Part shown: positions 1-7,934 of the stretch, one piece after another | How positions within the stretch are numbered: the first letter of the stretch is position 1 | Layout of the letters: every line of letters starts with the position of its first letter | Origin: an uncultured Lachnospiraceae bacterium | Lineage (GTDB): Bacteria > Bacillota > Clostridia > Lachnospirales > Lachnospiraceae | NCBI GenBank assembly: GCA_910585635.1 | Contig: CAJUFE010000006.1 | Location: forward strand, 58,634 to 122,633 | Reading direction: 5' to 3' | Length of the DNA: 64,000 bases | Position numbers and translations under genes: made by a program | Notes under the pieces: generated by a model | Told to the model about the DNA's origin: nothing | Database searches by the model: none | What the model saw: only the letters and a program-made list of their open reading frames with translations

Positions 1-298
1 TACCTTCTCCGGCTATCGTCGCGATATCGTCCAACGCACCGTAAAGCCCATTATACTTTAGGCACACAAAAAGCACATCTACTCCACGAGCCTGCTTTGG
101 CGTCCTGACATGGAGGCTGTACGGCCGTCCATTGATGCAAAGCCCCTGCTCCTCCAATCTGGCTTTTCGTTCTCCGTCCGCGATCACCCAAAGCCGGTCC
201 CCATATTTCTCTGACAGCCCCATCACCATATAGGAACCGATCGCTCCGGCCCCCAGTATCCCGACTGTCTGCCCCGGCGCAGGCTGGCGGCCGGCCAT
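1..298 (-). CDS. ketopantoate reductase-like protein (PanE/ApbA family), 3'-truncated by window edge
   Basis: Only the N-terminal ~99 residues are in the window. They read as a Rossmann nucleotide-binding start: GILGAGAIGSYMVMGL (GxGxxG), then a strand ending VIADGERKARLEEQG and a VDVLFVCLKYN segment. That is the usual order in PanE/ApbA-type 2-dehydropantoate 2-reductases. It is the last visible gene of the tctCBA sugar-acid operon, directly behind the FAH hydrolase gene, so a 2-oxoacid or branched sugar-acid reductase role is as likely as pantothenate synthesis. I use ATG at 298, which has GGAGAGG eight bases upstream. A GTG at 316 with a closer GGAGGA is the alternative start. Confidence 0.7.
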   Translation of the reverse strand, partial: MAGRQPAPGQTVGILGAGAIGSYMVMGLSEKYGDRLWVIADGERKARLEEQGLCINGRPYSLHVRTPKQARGVDVLFVCLKYNGLYGALDDIATIAGEG

Positions 299-332
299 CG
301 ACTTATCCTCTCCCACTTTGTCCTCCTGTCTG

Positions 333-1085
333 TCAGACCACAGGATCGGAAATACTCCCGATCCCTTCAATGCTGACCTCCACGATATCGCCCGGGTGCA
401 GGAAACCTGTACCTGCCGGTGTGCCGGTGGCGATGATATCGCCTGGCTCCAGTGTGATATACGCGCTGATGAACTGGATCAGAGCGGGGATATGGAAATG
501 CATATCGGCGGTAGACATATGCTGCACTACCTTCCCGTTCAATCTCGTTTCCAGCATGGCATCCTCCGGATCGATCTCATCGGTGACCACCGGTCCGATG
601 GGGGCGAAGGTATCACAGCCTTTTCCTCTGGCCCAGATCACATCCTCCTCGAACATGGTCTTGTCGGTGATATCATTGATACAGGAATAGCCGAACACAT
701 AGTCCATGGCTTCCTGGCTTTTCACCTTCGAGCACCGCTTGCCGATCACCACGGCCAGCTCGCCTTCATAGGATACGGCATGGGATGGATCAGGGAGGCG
801 TATGGCCTCCCCCGGTCCGATCACCGCGGTCCGCGGCTTCTGGAAGATCCGGGGGCGCACGGGGTATTCTCTCTTCTTGGAATCCAGGAAGGACTTGTAA
901 TTCGCCCCCACACCGATGATCTTGCCAGGGATATAGGGGGCCAGCAGCTCCACCTCCCCCCGTGCCATGGATCTCCCCGTCCGTTCAGCGCCATGGATAT
1001 AGTCGCCGTCCAGCTCATAGACCACATCCTCTTCCAGCTCTCCAAAATATCCCTTCCCCTCAGATCTGTATCGTATATACTTCAT
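333..1085 (-). CDS. FAH-family hydrolase/isomerase
   Basis: 250 residues forming a single fumarylacetoacetate-hydrolase C-terminal fold. Metal-ligand acidic residues are visible in YEGELAVVIG (E107, E109) and NDIT (D138), and the family signature GDIIATGTPAGTG is near the C-terminus. Enzymes of this family cleave or isomerise 2-oxo-dioic acids such as 2-hydroxyhepta-2,4-dienedioate, acylpyruvates or 2-keto-3-deoxy sugar acids. The position behind a lactone cycloisomerase and a hydroxyacid dehydrogenase points to a late step in sugar-acid or dicarboxylate breakdown. The exact substrate cannot be read from sequence. The ATG at 1085 has an AAGGAAAAGAAAG leader. Confidence 0.85.
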   Translation of the reverse strand: MKYIRYRSEGKGYFGELEEDVVYELDGDYIHGAERTGRSMARGEVELLAPYIPGKIIGVGANYKSFLDSKKREYPVRPRIFQKPRTAVIGPGEAIRLPDPSHAVSYEGELAVVIGKRCSKVKSQEAMDYVFGYSCINDITDKTMFEEDVIWARGKGCDTFAPIGPVVTDEIDPEDAMLETRLNGKVVQHMSTADMHFHIPALIQFISAYITLEPGDIIATGTPAGTGFLHPGDIVEVSIEGIGSISDPVV

Positions 1086-1120
1086 CTTTCTTTTCCTTTC
1101 TTTTCCTGATCTGTCATCCT

Positions 1121-1200
1121 GCGATCCCGTCTCTTTATCCCCGATCCTGTCCCTTCATCCCCGATCCCGTCTCTTTATCCCCGATCCTGTCCCTTTATCT
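1121..1200. repeat. four tandem 20-bp repeats between FAH and dehydrogenase genes
   Basis: Four consecutive 20-bp units (1121-1140, 1141-1160, 1161-1180, 1181-1200), each close to CCGATCCTGTCCCTTTATCC. They alternate between CCGTCTC and CTGTCCC variants, giving a 40-bp higher-order period. The array sits in the ~205-bp spacer of an otherwise tight operon. No gene is visible in it. Confidence 0.8.
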
Positions 1201-1292
1201 GCGATCCGTGGTCCCCGCCACCTTTCGGTCTATCCAGACCGTTACTGCACCCTTACCGATCCGCTGCCGGCCCGTTACTGATCCTGTCCGGC

Positions 1293-2255
1293 CTAATGTG
1301 CTGTCAGATCGTTCACTGCCCAGGTAGGCGGCTCTCCACGCAGCACCTCATCCACACCGATCGCTGCATGCAGCGCCATATCATCGGTGCTCTCCTTGGA
1401 CAGCGATGCATTATGCTGCGACAAAAGAAGGTTTTCCTGTTCAAACAGCCGGCTCTCCGGGCTCAAAGGTTCCTCGCGATACACATCCAGCGCCGCGCCC
1501 TGTATCAGCCCCTCTTCCAGTGCCTGGCAGAGATCGGCCTCCACATAGACATCGCCCCGCGCACAGTTGATAAAGCAGGCGCTTCTTTTCATCTTTTTAA
1601 AGGCCTCAAGACCGAACATGTCCTTGGTCTCTGGTGTAGAGGGCACATGCACCGTGACAAAGCCAGCCTGCTCTAATAAGGCATCCAGAGCGTCCACCAC
1701 GGTCAAGCGCGGATGCTCCATCGGCATCGCCCGTGGGTCATATACGATCACCTGCATCCCTAAGCCGTTCATCACCTTCTCTGCCACCATCCTCCCGATC
1801 CTGCCAAAACCCACGATGCCCAGCACGGACCCTTTGATCTCCCGCCGCCGGGAGGGCATCTTATCTCGATAGCTCCAATCCTTCCTGCGGGTCCTGCCAT
1901 CCACCACCCGCAGATGGCAGCCCAGTGCCATGATCAGCGCCACGGTATACTCGGCCACGGCATTGATATTGGACACCGGTGCGTTGGTCACCTGGATGCC
2001 CAGCTCTGTGGCTGCCTCAAGGTCGATATTGTCCACACCCGTTCCATGCCGCGCCACCACCTTCAGCTTCGTCCCTGCCTCCAGCACTTCCCGGGGATAA
2101 CGGGCATTCCTCACGATCAGCCCGTCGGCATCCGCCACCTCTCGCTTTAAGCTCTCTATATCCACCGGCACACCGACCTTCAGCTCATAGCCCCGTTCCC
2201 GCAGATAGGCCTTGCCAACCTCTGCGATATCCTGGGGGATCAAGATCTTATCCAT
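1293..2255 (-). CDS. D-isomer-specific 2-hydroxyacid dehydrogenase (SerA-like)
   Basis: 320 residues with the two-domain D-2-hydroxyacid dehydrogenase layout. The NAD site is VGFGRIGRM (G149, G151, G154). The catalytic triad is visible as Arg233 in CARGDV, Glu262 in YREEPL and His281 in SQHNAS. It lacks the C-terminal ACT/ASB regulatory domains of long biosynthetic SerA proteins, so I read it as a catabolic dehydrogenase for a sugar-acid-derived hydroxyacid (glycerate, tartronate or similar). It lies 12 bp behind the enolase-superfamily gene in the same operon. The substrate is inferred from context only. Confidence 0.88.
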   Translation of the reverse strand: MDKILIPQDIAEVGKAYLRERGYELKVGVPVDIESLKREVADADGLIVRNARYPREVLEAGTKLKVVARHGTGVDNIDLEAATELGIQVTNAPVSNINAVAEYTVALIMALGCHLRVVDGRTRRKDWSYRDKMPSRRREIKGSVLGIVGFGRIGRMVAEKVMNGLGMQVIVYDPRAMPMEHPRLTVVDALDALLEQAGFVTVHVPSTPETKDMFGLEAFKKMKRSACFINCARGDVYVEADLCQALEEGLIQGAALDVYREEPLSPESRLFEQENLLLSQHNASLSKESTDDMALHAAIGVDEVLRGEPPTWAVNDLTAH

Positions 2256-2267
2256 CGCCTCACTCCT

Positions 2268-3413
2268 TTAACTGATCTGGTATCTTTCGATCGTTTTTCT
2301 ATCCACTTCCACGCCGATGCCTGGTGACATCGGCACATCCACATATCCGTCCCTATACTCGACCCCGTCCTGGATCAGGTCGAGACGGAATGGATGGCTC
2401 GACTGGTCAAACTCCAGGAGCATCTCCGGCGCATGCCGGGAGATCGGCGCCGGCGCCAGGCTGGCGATATACTGCAGAGCAGCCGCCAGTCCCACCCCCG
2501 AGCCCCAGGCATGGGGGATGATCATCGTATTCCACGCCTGGGCCAGGGCCGCGATCTTCTTGCACTCGGTATACCCACCGCAGGAACACAGATCTGGCTG
2601 GTAGATATCCAGAGCGCCCGCCTTGACCCACTCTTTAAATGCGATCTTCCCAAAGATATTTTCTCCTGCCGCGATATAGGCGCTGGTGAGGTTCCGCAGC
2701 TGTACATACCCGTCGATGTCCTCTGGGGGCAGGAGCTCCTCGAAAAATTCCACTTTCTCCGGTCCCAGCTCCAGCACGATCCTCCTGGCCACAGAAAGGT
2801 TATAGGCACAGTTCGCATCCGTCATCAGCATGATATCTGGTCCCACCGCCTTACGGACCTCCCGCACCATCCGGATATCCTCCTTTGCCCCAAAGCCGAT
2901 CTTCAGCTTCATCCCCTGAAAGCCTCTCTCCACATAGCCCATGGCTTCCTTCACAGAATCCTCTGGATACCGGCCATCCTCCCTGCGGAAAAAGCCGGTA
3001 GCGTAGGCCTTCACCTTCGTGCGGAACTTTCCGCCGATCAAGTTACAGACCGGCTGGCCTAATTCCTTGCCTATGGCATCCCACAGGGCGATATCCAACC
3101 CGCTCAACGCATTGATCGCCACTCCTTGCTGCCCGTAAGGGCGTGAAAGGTTGTATAGCTCCTCCCAGATCACCTCCACGTCAAACACATCTCTGCCGAT
3201 CACCTGTGGCGCGAAGCAGTGCCGGATGAATGCCGCCGCCAGCTGCGGCGGCTGTTGTCCATGGCACAGGCACTCGCCGAACCCGATGATCCCGTTGTCA
3301 CATTCCAGTTCAACGATCACTGTGCTCCTGACCTTGATCCAGCCCTGTGAGGATCTGTATGGCTTCGCTACCGGGGCCTGCAGCACATGTGCCGTGACCT
3401 TTTTTATCTCCAT
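2268..3413 (-). CDS. enolase-superfamily sugar-acid enzyme, D-galactarolactone cycloisomerase-like
   Basis: 381 residues of the mandelate racemase/muconate lactonising group. The catalytic set is complete: KLK at Lys169/Lys171, metal ligands Asp199 (MTDANCAY), Glu225 (FFEELL) and Glu251 (AGEN), and His301 in PHAWGSG. Their spacing and the DIYQPDLCSCGG and PHAWGSGVGLAAALQ segments resemble what I remember of D-galactarolactone cycloisomerase, which opens galactaro-lactones to 3-deoxy-2-keto-hexarate. A sugar-acid dehydratase is the main alternative. It is co-transcribed with a hydroxyacid dehydrogenase, an FAH hydrolase and a TTT transporter, as expected for aldarate catabolism. Confidence 0.85.
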   Translation of the reverse strand: MEIKKVTAHVLQAPVAKPYRSSQGWIKVRSTVIVELECDNGIIGFGECLCHGQQPPQLAAAFIRHCFAPQVIGRDVFDVEVIWEELYNLSRPYGQQGVAINALSGLDIALWDAIGKELGQPVCNLIGGKFRTKVKAYATGFFRREDGRYPEDSVKEAMGYVERGFQGMKLKIGFGAKEDIRMVREVRKAVGPDIMLMTDANCAYNLSVARRIVLELGPEKVEFFEELLPPEDIDGYVQLRNLTSAYIAAGENIFGKIAFKEWVKAGALDIYQPDLCSCGGYTECKKIAALAQAWNTMIIPHAWGSGVGLAAALQYIASLAPAPISRHAPEMLLEFDQSSHPFRLDLIQDGVEYRDGYVDVPMSPGIGVEVDRKTIERYQIS

Positions 3414-3436
3414 TTGCTGTTTTCCTCCCTATATCC

Positions 3437-4402
3437 TCACCCTTCCAAAAGACGGATCACTTCTTTGGTGCAATCGAGATCGGTGATCAGATGATCGATA
3501 TACCCGCTCCGCAGAGCCCCCAGCATGGCCCGGGCAAACCCCTCTCCATAGCTCACCGCCAGGATCTTCCTCGACCGGATGATCTCCATATCCGCACTGA
3601 TGATGCTCTGGTTCAGCTCGGTATCTAAAAAATGTCCATCGATATCAAAGGCTCTTCCGAACATCGCCCCCACCGCTCCAGCCTGGATCATCCCATCAAA
3701 CTGTTCCTCGCCGATAAAGCCCTGCCAGATATGGGTCTCCTGGTGCTCTACCAGACGCGGGATCGTCGTCATCAGCAGAGAAGCCTCGCCGATCTTTGAC
3801 AGGGTCGCCGCGATCGTCGGCACCTTAAAAAGTGCTTCCCTCGCCTCCTGCTCTTTAAAGACCAGCGGCGCATCCAGATAATAGGCCTCTCCATTATACA
3901 CCTTCGCCAGCCGTTCTACCACATCTCTTGCATAATGGCGCCCTGCTGACGGCGCTTCCGATCCCATCAGCTGCGCAAAGAACACATGTCGGGTCTTTGT
4001 CTCCTTTAAATATTTTGCCACATCATAAAAGATAGACCCTCTGGTGACACCGATCACATCCCCTGCATGGATATGCTGCTGCATCCAATCTGCCAGCTCC
4101 TTGCAGATCTTCGTCCCTGCCGTATCCTCCCCTGTGACCCCCGTATTCCCCGGATTGATGACGACTGCCTCGACCTGGAACAGATCGCGCAGCTTTTCCT
4201 CATAATATCCGTTCCGCTCTGTGCTGAAATTCACATGGATCTCCACGATCCCTCTGCTGCGCGCTGCTTTCAGCATACGGGATATGGTAGACCGGGACGT
4301 ATAGAAGCACCGGGCGATCTCATCCTGTGAGATGCCATCCAGATAGTACATCGCCGCGACTTTTGAAAGTGCCTGCAGGCTGTTTTCATCTATATCCTTC
4401 AT
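3437..4402 (-). CDS. SorC/DeoR-family transcriptional regulator
   Basis: About 321 residues: an N-terminal helix-turn-helix (YLDGISQDEIARCFYTSRSTISRMLKAARSRGIVEI) followed by a SorC-type sugar-phosphate-binding domain (GVTRGSIFYDVAKYL, GSEAPSAGRHYARDVVERLAK, AVSYGEGFARAMLGALRSGYIDHLITD). The frame is open back to 4468, but ATG at 4402 has GGGGAGGACAGAGG in front of it, so I start there. The gene lies inside the tct/sugar-acid operon and is its probable local regulator. The perfect inverted repeat at 7718-7731 upstream of tctC is a candidate binding site. The effector is unknown, presumably an intermediate of the pathway. Confidence 0.88.
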   Translation of the reverse strand: MKDIDENSLQALSKVAAMYYLDGISQDEIARCFYTSRSTISRMLKAARSRGIVEIHVNFSTERNGYYEEKLRDLFQVEAVVINPGNTGVTGEDTAGTKICKELADWMQQHIHAGDVIGVTRGSIFYDVAKYLKETKTRHVFFAQLMGSEAPSAGRHYARDVVERLAKVYNGEAYYLDAPLVFKEQEAREALFKVPTIAATLSKIGEASLLMTTIPRLVEHQETHIWQGFIGEEQFDGMIQAGAVGAMFGRAFDIDGHFLDTELNQSIISADMEIIRSRKILAVSYGEGFARAMLGALRSGYIDHLITDLDCTKEVIRLLEG

Positions 4403-4489
4403 CCTCTGTCCTCCCCGCCGCATCTCCTCTGCCCACAACATTTCCTCTGCCCGCTGCCGTCCCTGCACTGCCGCCCCTGCACGCCGTCC

Positions 4490-5980
4490 TCATACACGCT
4501 CCGTTCTTTTGCCCCGCAGCCGTATAGCGATATAAGCCGCCGGCACGATCACACTGACCCAGAAAAACAAGGTCCCGATCGATATCCGCGACAGGCAGGA
4601 AGAAAAGGATCCGTAGTAGGTGATCGACCGGCGCAGGTTCGTCTCGATCGTGCCGCCCAGCACAAAGCCGATGATCATGGGCGCCACCGGATAGCCATTG
4701 TTCTCGAACAGGTAGCCGATGAACACCAGTACCAGCATATAGTACACTTCAAATACATTGTTGTTCAGGCTGATGCAGCCGGTCACGCAGAACACGGTGA
4801 TGATCGGGAGCAGGTAGGTGTTCGGCACAGAGAGCATCTTCACCAGCCAGGGGATCGAGACGGACTGCAGGGCCAGCATGATAAAATTCGCCACGAACAC
4901 GGCAAGGATCGTTGTCTGGAACACCTCAGGATCGTTCTGCAGCATGATCGGCCCCGTAGAGATCCCCAGCAAGGTGAACGCGCCCAGGATGATCGATGTG
5001 TTCGTATCTCCCGGCACCCCCAGGGAGAGCATGGGGATCAGCGCACCGCCGACCGTAGCATTATTGGCTGACTCCGGGGCCGCGATCCCGTGGGGATCCC
5101 CTGTCCCAAAGGTCTCCGGGTCTTTAGCAAGACGTTTCTCCATCGCATATCCCATGAGGCAGGCAGGTCCGCCGCCAAGTCCCGGCAGGATACCGACCAG
5201 CGTTCCCAGCACACTGCCCCGCAGGATCGTCCCGGCCAGTTCTCTGATCTCTTTCACAGGCAGCAGGTAAAAGATCCGCTTTTCCAGCTTGATATCTGGT
5301 CTTGCCTGCGAGATCCGCCCGGCGTTCTTCACGATCTCCGGCATGGCGAACACCCCGATCACGATCGCCACCATATCAAAACCATTCTTTAAGCTCACAT
5401 TGCCAAAAGCAAAGCGCGTGGCCACGCCGTCGATCGGGGATAAGCCCACAGTCGTCATCAGCACCCCGATCAGCATCGTGATCGTCCCCTTCAGCGGATC
5501 CCCCTTCATCAGGAATGTGGCAAGGACCAGCGCCATCAGCGCGGTCCCGAAATACTCCCAGGGTCCGAACCCCAGCGCGATCTTCGCCAGTGTTGTGGCA
5601 AAGATCATCAGCATCAGGGTACTGAAGGTGCCGCCCACAAAGCTTGCGAACACGCCGATGCTCATCGCCCTCGCCCCATCCCCCTTCTGCGCCATGGGAT
5701 AGCCGTCAAAGGTCGTCGCCACTGCCGCCGATGACCCGGGGATCTTGAGCATGATCGCGGAGACCAACCCACCCGACACGCCGCCACAGTAGATCCCCAT
5801 CATCAGGCAGATCGCAAAGCTGACATCCATCTTAAAGATCATCGGCAGCACCAGCGCCAGGGCGATCGGTGTGCTGAGACCAGGGATACAGCCGAAGACC
5901 GTCCCCATGACCACGCCTATGCAGATACAGAAAAACGACGCCGGATGGAACACATTTTGAAAAACAGCCCCCCAACTCAT
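4490..5980 (-). CDS. tripartite tricarboxylate transporter large permease (TctA family)
   Basis: 496 residues, strongly hydrophobic throughout with roughly ten to twelve membrane segments. It begins with the family signature GVVMGTVFGCIPGLSTPIALALVLP and carries the second conserved LVGILPGLGGGPACLMGYAMEK segment in the middle, length as usual for TctA. It forms the transport channel of a secondary TTT system with TctB and the TctC binding lipoprotein. TTT systems carry citrate, tartrate and other carboxylates. Here the neighbouring aldarate-type enzymes suggest a sugar diacid. The start codon lies 13 bp past the tctB stop. Confidence 0.92.
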   Translation of the reverse strand: MSWGAVFQNVFHPASFFCICIGVVMGTVFGCIPGLSTPIALALVLPMIFKMDVSFAICLMMGIYCGGVSGGLVSAIMLKIPGSSAAVATTFDGYPMAQKGDGARAMSIGVFASFVGGTFSTLMLMIFATTLAKIALGFGPWEYFGTALMALVLATFLMKGDPLKGTITMLIGVLMTTVGLSPIDGVATRFAFGNVSLKNGFDMVAIVIGVFAMPEIVKNAGRISQARPDIKLEKRIFYLLPVKEIRELAGTILRGSVLGTLVGILPGLGGGPACLMGYAMEKRLAKDPETFGTGDPHGIAAPESANNATVGGALIPMLSLGVPGDTNTSIILGAFTLLGISTGPIMLQNDPEVFQTTILAVFVANFIMLALQSVSIPWLVKMLSVPNTYLLPIITVFCVTGCISLNNNVFEVYYMLVLVFIGYLFENNGYPVAPMIIGFVLGGTIETNLRRSITYYGSFSSCLSRISIGTLFFWVSVIVPAAYIAIRLRGKRTERV

Positions 5981-5993
5981 GATATCTCCCCTC

Positions 5994-6467
5994 TCATGCC
6001 AGCAGCCCCTTGGGCAGGTTTACCGACAGGATGCCGGAAAAAGCAGCGTACATCGCCAGGCAGAAGGCGATCAGCAGCAGATCCCTGACCAGGACCTCTC
6101 CTGCCCTCCCATAGCCCCCCTTCTGGTAATAGCGCAGCCGCCCTACGGTCACGATCAAGAACAGACAGGTGGCCGGGATATAGCCCAGGGGCTTGAGCAG
6201 CGCCACATAGACCAGCAGGCTGACCACAAAAAAACGCCTGGTCTCCATAAACAGTTCTTTCCAGACAAATCCCTTTTTTTCTTTCTTCCAGATGATCTGC
6301 CCGATCCGAAGGATCAGGCAGATGCACAGTAGGATGATGACTAGCCGCGGGAACATCGCCGCACCGCCGGAGGTATCCATCTTACTGATGCGGAAATCAC
6401 CTGTCAGCGTATACAAGGATACGGCCGCGACGAAAAACACGGTCAAAAAAATGATCTCTCCCATCAC
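5994..6467 (-). CDS. tripartite tricarboxylate transporter small membrane subunit (TctB family)
   Basis: 157 residues with about four predicted membrane helices, the last ending AFCLAMYAAFSGILSVNLP. TctB proteins diverge strongly in sequence. The call rests on size, topology, the MDTSGGAAMFPRLV segment typical of the family, and the position between the TctC and TctA genes. Confidence 0.85.
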   Translation of the reverse strand: MMGEIIFLTVFFVAAVSLYTLTGDFRISKMDTSGGAAMFPRLVIILLCICLILRIGQIIWKKEKKGFVWKELFMETRRFFVVSLLVYVALLKPLGYIPATCLFLIVTVGRLRYYQKGGYGRAGEVLVRDLLLIAFCLAMYAAFSGILSVNLPKGLLA

Positions 6468-6512
6468 ATCTCCTTAAAACAAGAGGCATATCAACAACTC
6501 TCCTGCAGCATG

Positions 6513-7586
6513 CTACTGGAACAGTTCGTCCACCTTTTCACTGGTATCACCCTGCACCTTCTCGCAATATGCCTTGTAGTCCGCCACACGCATCCAGCTG
6601 GCTCCATAATACATATCCCGCAGGGCCTCCTGGCACTCCGGATCCTCAGATGCCTGCCGCACCACATCGTTGATATAGGCCACTGCCCCCGGATCCATCC
6701 CTTTCGGTCCCCAGAAGGAATATCGCTGGGCAAGGAAGTCCGGATCCATGTCATACCCTAAGTCGGCCAGCTTCGGGATATCCTCACATCCCGGCACGTC
6801 ATCATTGGTGAACAGGGTAAGACATCTGAAGTCACCGCTCTCTATATAGCTCACCACAGATGCATAGGCATCTACATAGGCATCCACACGGCCGCTGAGG
6901 AGCTCTGTCTGCTTAGCCTTCTCTTCCACATCGGTGAACTGGAAGGTAAACCCTTCCTTATCTGCCATCACATACTCCGCCAGGGTCGGCAGGGTACCGG
7001 CAACACCTCCGATCAGAAGATCCTGTTCCTTAGCCGCCTGGACAAAGTCCTCATAGGTGGTATATCCCGTATCGCTGTTGACGACCAGCGCCATATAGGA
7101 ATCGGCCCAGGTAGTGACCGGCGTATAGTCGGACCAGGTCTTATCCACATTCTCCATGGCGTAAGACATGAACCACCCTGTAGGGATCGAGACAATGGTA
7201 TAGCCGTCAGGATCTGCCCCGGCACATTCCTCCATCCCCACCTGCCCGCCGCTGCCCGGCAGGTTTTCCACCACAAACTCCGTATCCGAATATTTGTTCA
7301 AGTACTCCACAAGGATCCGGCAAGCCACATCCGAAGAACCTCCCGCGTTGAACGGGATGATGATCCGGATATCCTTTTTTGGGGTCCATGCCCCAGCAGC
7401 TGCCGTCACCTCCTCTTCCTGTTCCTTTTGCCCGGCATCTGCCGTCGTCTCCTGTCCGGCGGCTCCTGCCGTCTCTACTCCCGCTCCCACAGTTGTCTCC
7501 TGCACCGGCGACGCCGGACCTCCACATCCGGATAGACTCATAAACAATGCGGCCCCTGCCAAAACGCTAACTGATCTCCTTTTCAT
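6513..7586 (-). CDS. tripartite tricarboxylate transporter substrate-binding lipoprotein (TctC/Bug family)
   Basis: 357 residues. A lipoprotein signal (MKRRSVSVLAGAALFMSLSGC, lipobox LSGC with Cys21) is followed by a Thr/Ala/Glu-rich linker and the Bug fold. Recognisable segments are IRIIIPFNAGGSSDVACRILVEYLN, ENLPGSGGQVGMEECAGADPDGYTI and FWGPKGMDPGAVAYINDVV. It captures a carboxylate outside the membrane and hands it to TctAB. It is the first gene of the operon, with GAGGGAAG as ribosome binding site and a good promoter about 90 bp upstream. Confidence 0.92.
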   Translation of the reverse strand: MKRRSVSVLAGAALFMSLSGCGGPASPVQETTVGAGVETAGAAGQETTADAGQKEQEEEVTAAAGAWTPKKDIRIIIPFNAGGSSDVACRILVEYLNKYSDTEFVVENLPGSGGQVGMEECAGADPDGYTIVSIPTGWFMSYAMENVDKTWSDYTPVTTWADSYMALVVNSDTGYTTYEDFVQAAKEQDLLIGGVAGTLPTLAEYVMADKEGFTFQFTDVEEKAKQTELLSGRVDAYVDAYASVVSYIESGDFRCLTLFTNDDVPGCEDIPKLADLGYDMDPDFLAQRYSFWGPKGMDPGAVAYINDVVRQASEDPECQEALRDMYYGASWMRVADYKAYCEKVQGDTSEKVDELFQ

Positions 7587-7672
7587 GTCTTCCCTCTTTT
7601 CCCTCTGATCAAAAGATGCAGATCACTCATATCTTGCTATCATGCTCCATATCGACCGGTCTTATGTCTGTT

Positions 7673-7701
7673 ATGTTAGCACATTATTTCATTTAAGTAA
7701 A
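7673..7701 (-). promoter_or_regulatory. sigma-A type promoter of the tctCBA/sugar-acid operon
   Basis: On the minus strand TTTACT (7701-7696), 17-bp spacer, TAACAT (7678-7673), with a TGC extension before the -10. It reads toward tctC at 7586. AGTAAACGCTATCG (7696-7709) overlaps the -35 and matches the CcpA cre core with mismatches only at the outermost bases, so catabolite control is possible but weakly supported. Confidence 0.6.
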
Positions 7702-7717
7702 CGCTATCGAGGCAAAC

Positions 7718-7731
7718 TGCACATTTGTGCA
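7718..7731. promoter_or_regulatory. candidate SorC operator, inverted repeat TGCACA-TT-TGTGCA
   Basis: A perfect 6-2-6 inverted repeat 17 bp upstream of the -35 hexamer of the tctC promoter. The position upstream of the -35 suits an activator or a looping repressor. The SorC-family gene in the same operon is the obvious candidate regulator. This is inference from symmetry and location. Confidence 0.45.
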
Positions 7732-7739
7732 TATACAGG

Positions 7740-7797
7740 GTCACTTTTCCCAGGTGGTCCAAGGGTCCGCGACGGGAGGTGGGATGTGAAAAGCAAC
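7740..7797. repeat. short internally deleted copy of the dispersed palindromic element
   Basis: 58 bp bounded by GTCACTTTTCCCA and GTGAAAAGCAAC, imperfect versions of the 13-bp terminal repeats of the element at 63744-63939. It keeps the AAGGGTCCGC...CGGGAGG block and has lost the middle. Apart from this, the promoter elements and the terminator at 7835-7865, I see nothing coding between 7587 and 7934. Confidence 0.6.
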
Positions 7798-7834
7798 CGC
7801 CGGTCATATCCATATACAGGAGATACAGAGACAT

Positions 7835-7865
7835 AAAAACTCCAGCCGCGATCACACGACTGGAG
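7835..7865 (-). terminator. intrinsic terminator downstream of glucokinase
   Basis: Minus-strand hairpin with CTCCAG (7865-7860) and CTGGAG (7845-7840) closing a 14-base partly paired loop, followed by TTTTT (7839-7835). It lies about 70 bp past the glcK stop and ends the DUF5711-glcK unit. Confidence 0.75.
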
Positions 7866-7934
7866 ATAGGAGTCCTTTATCCTTGGCTGCTCCGCCGCCT
7901 GGCGGCAGACCGCTTTTCTTTCATCCCTGCCTGA

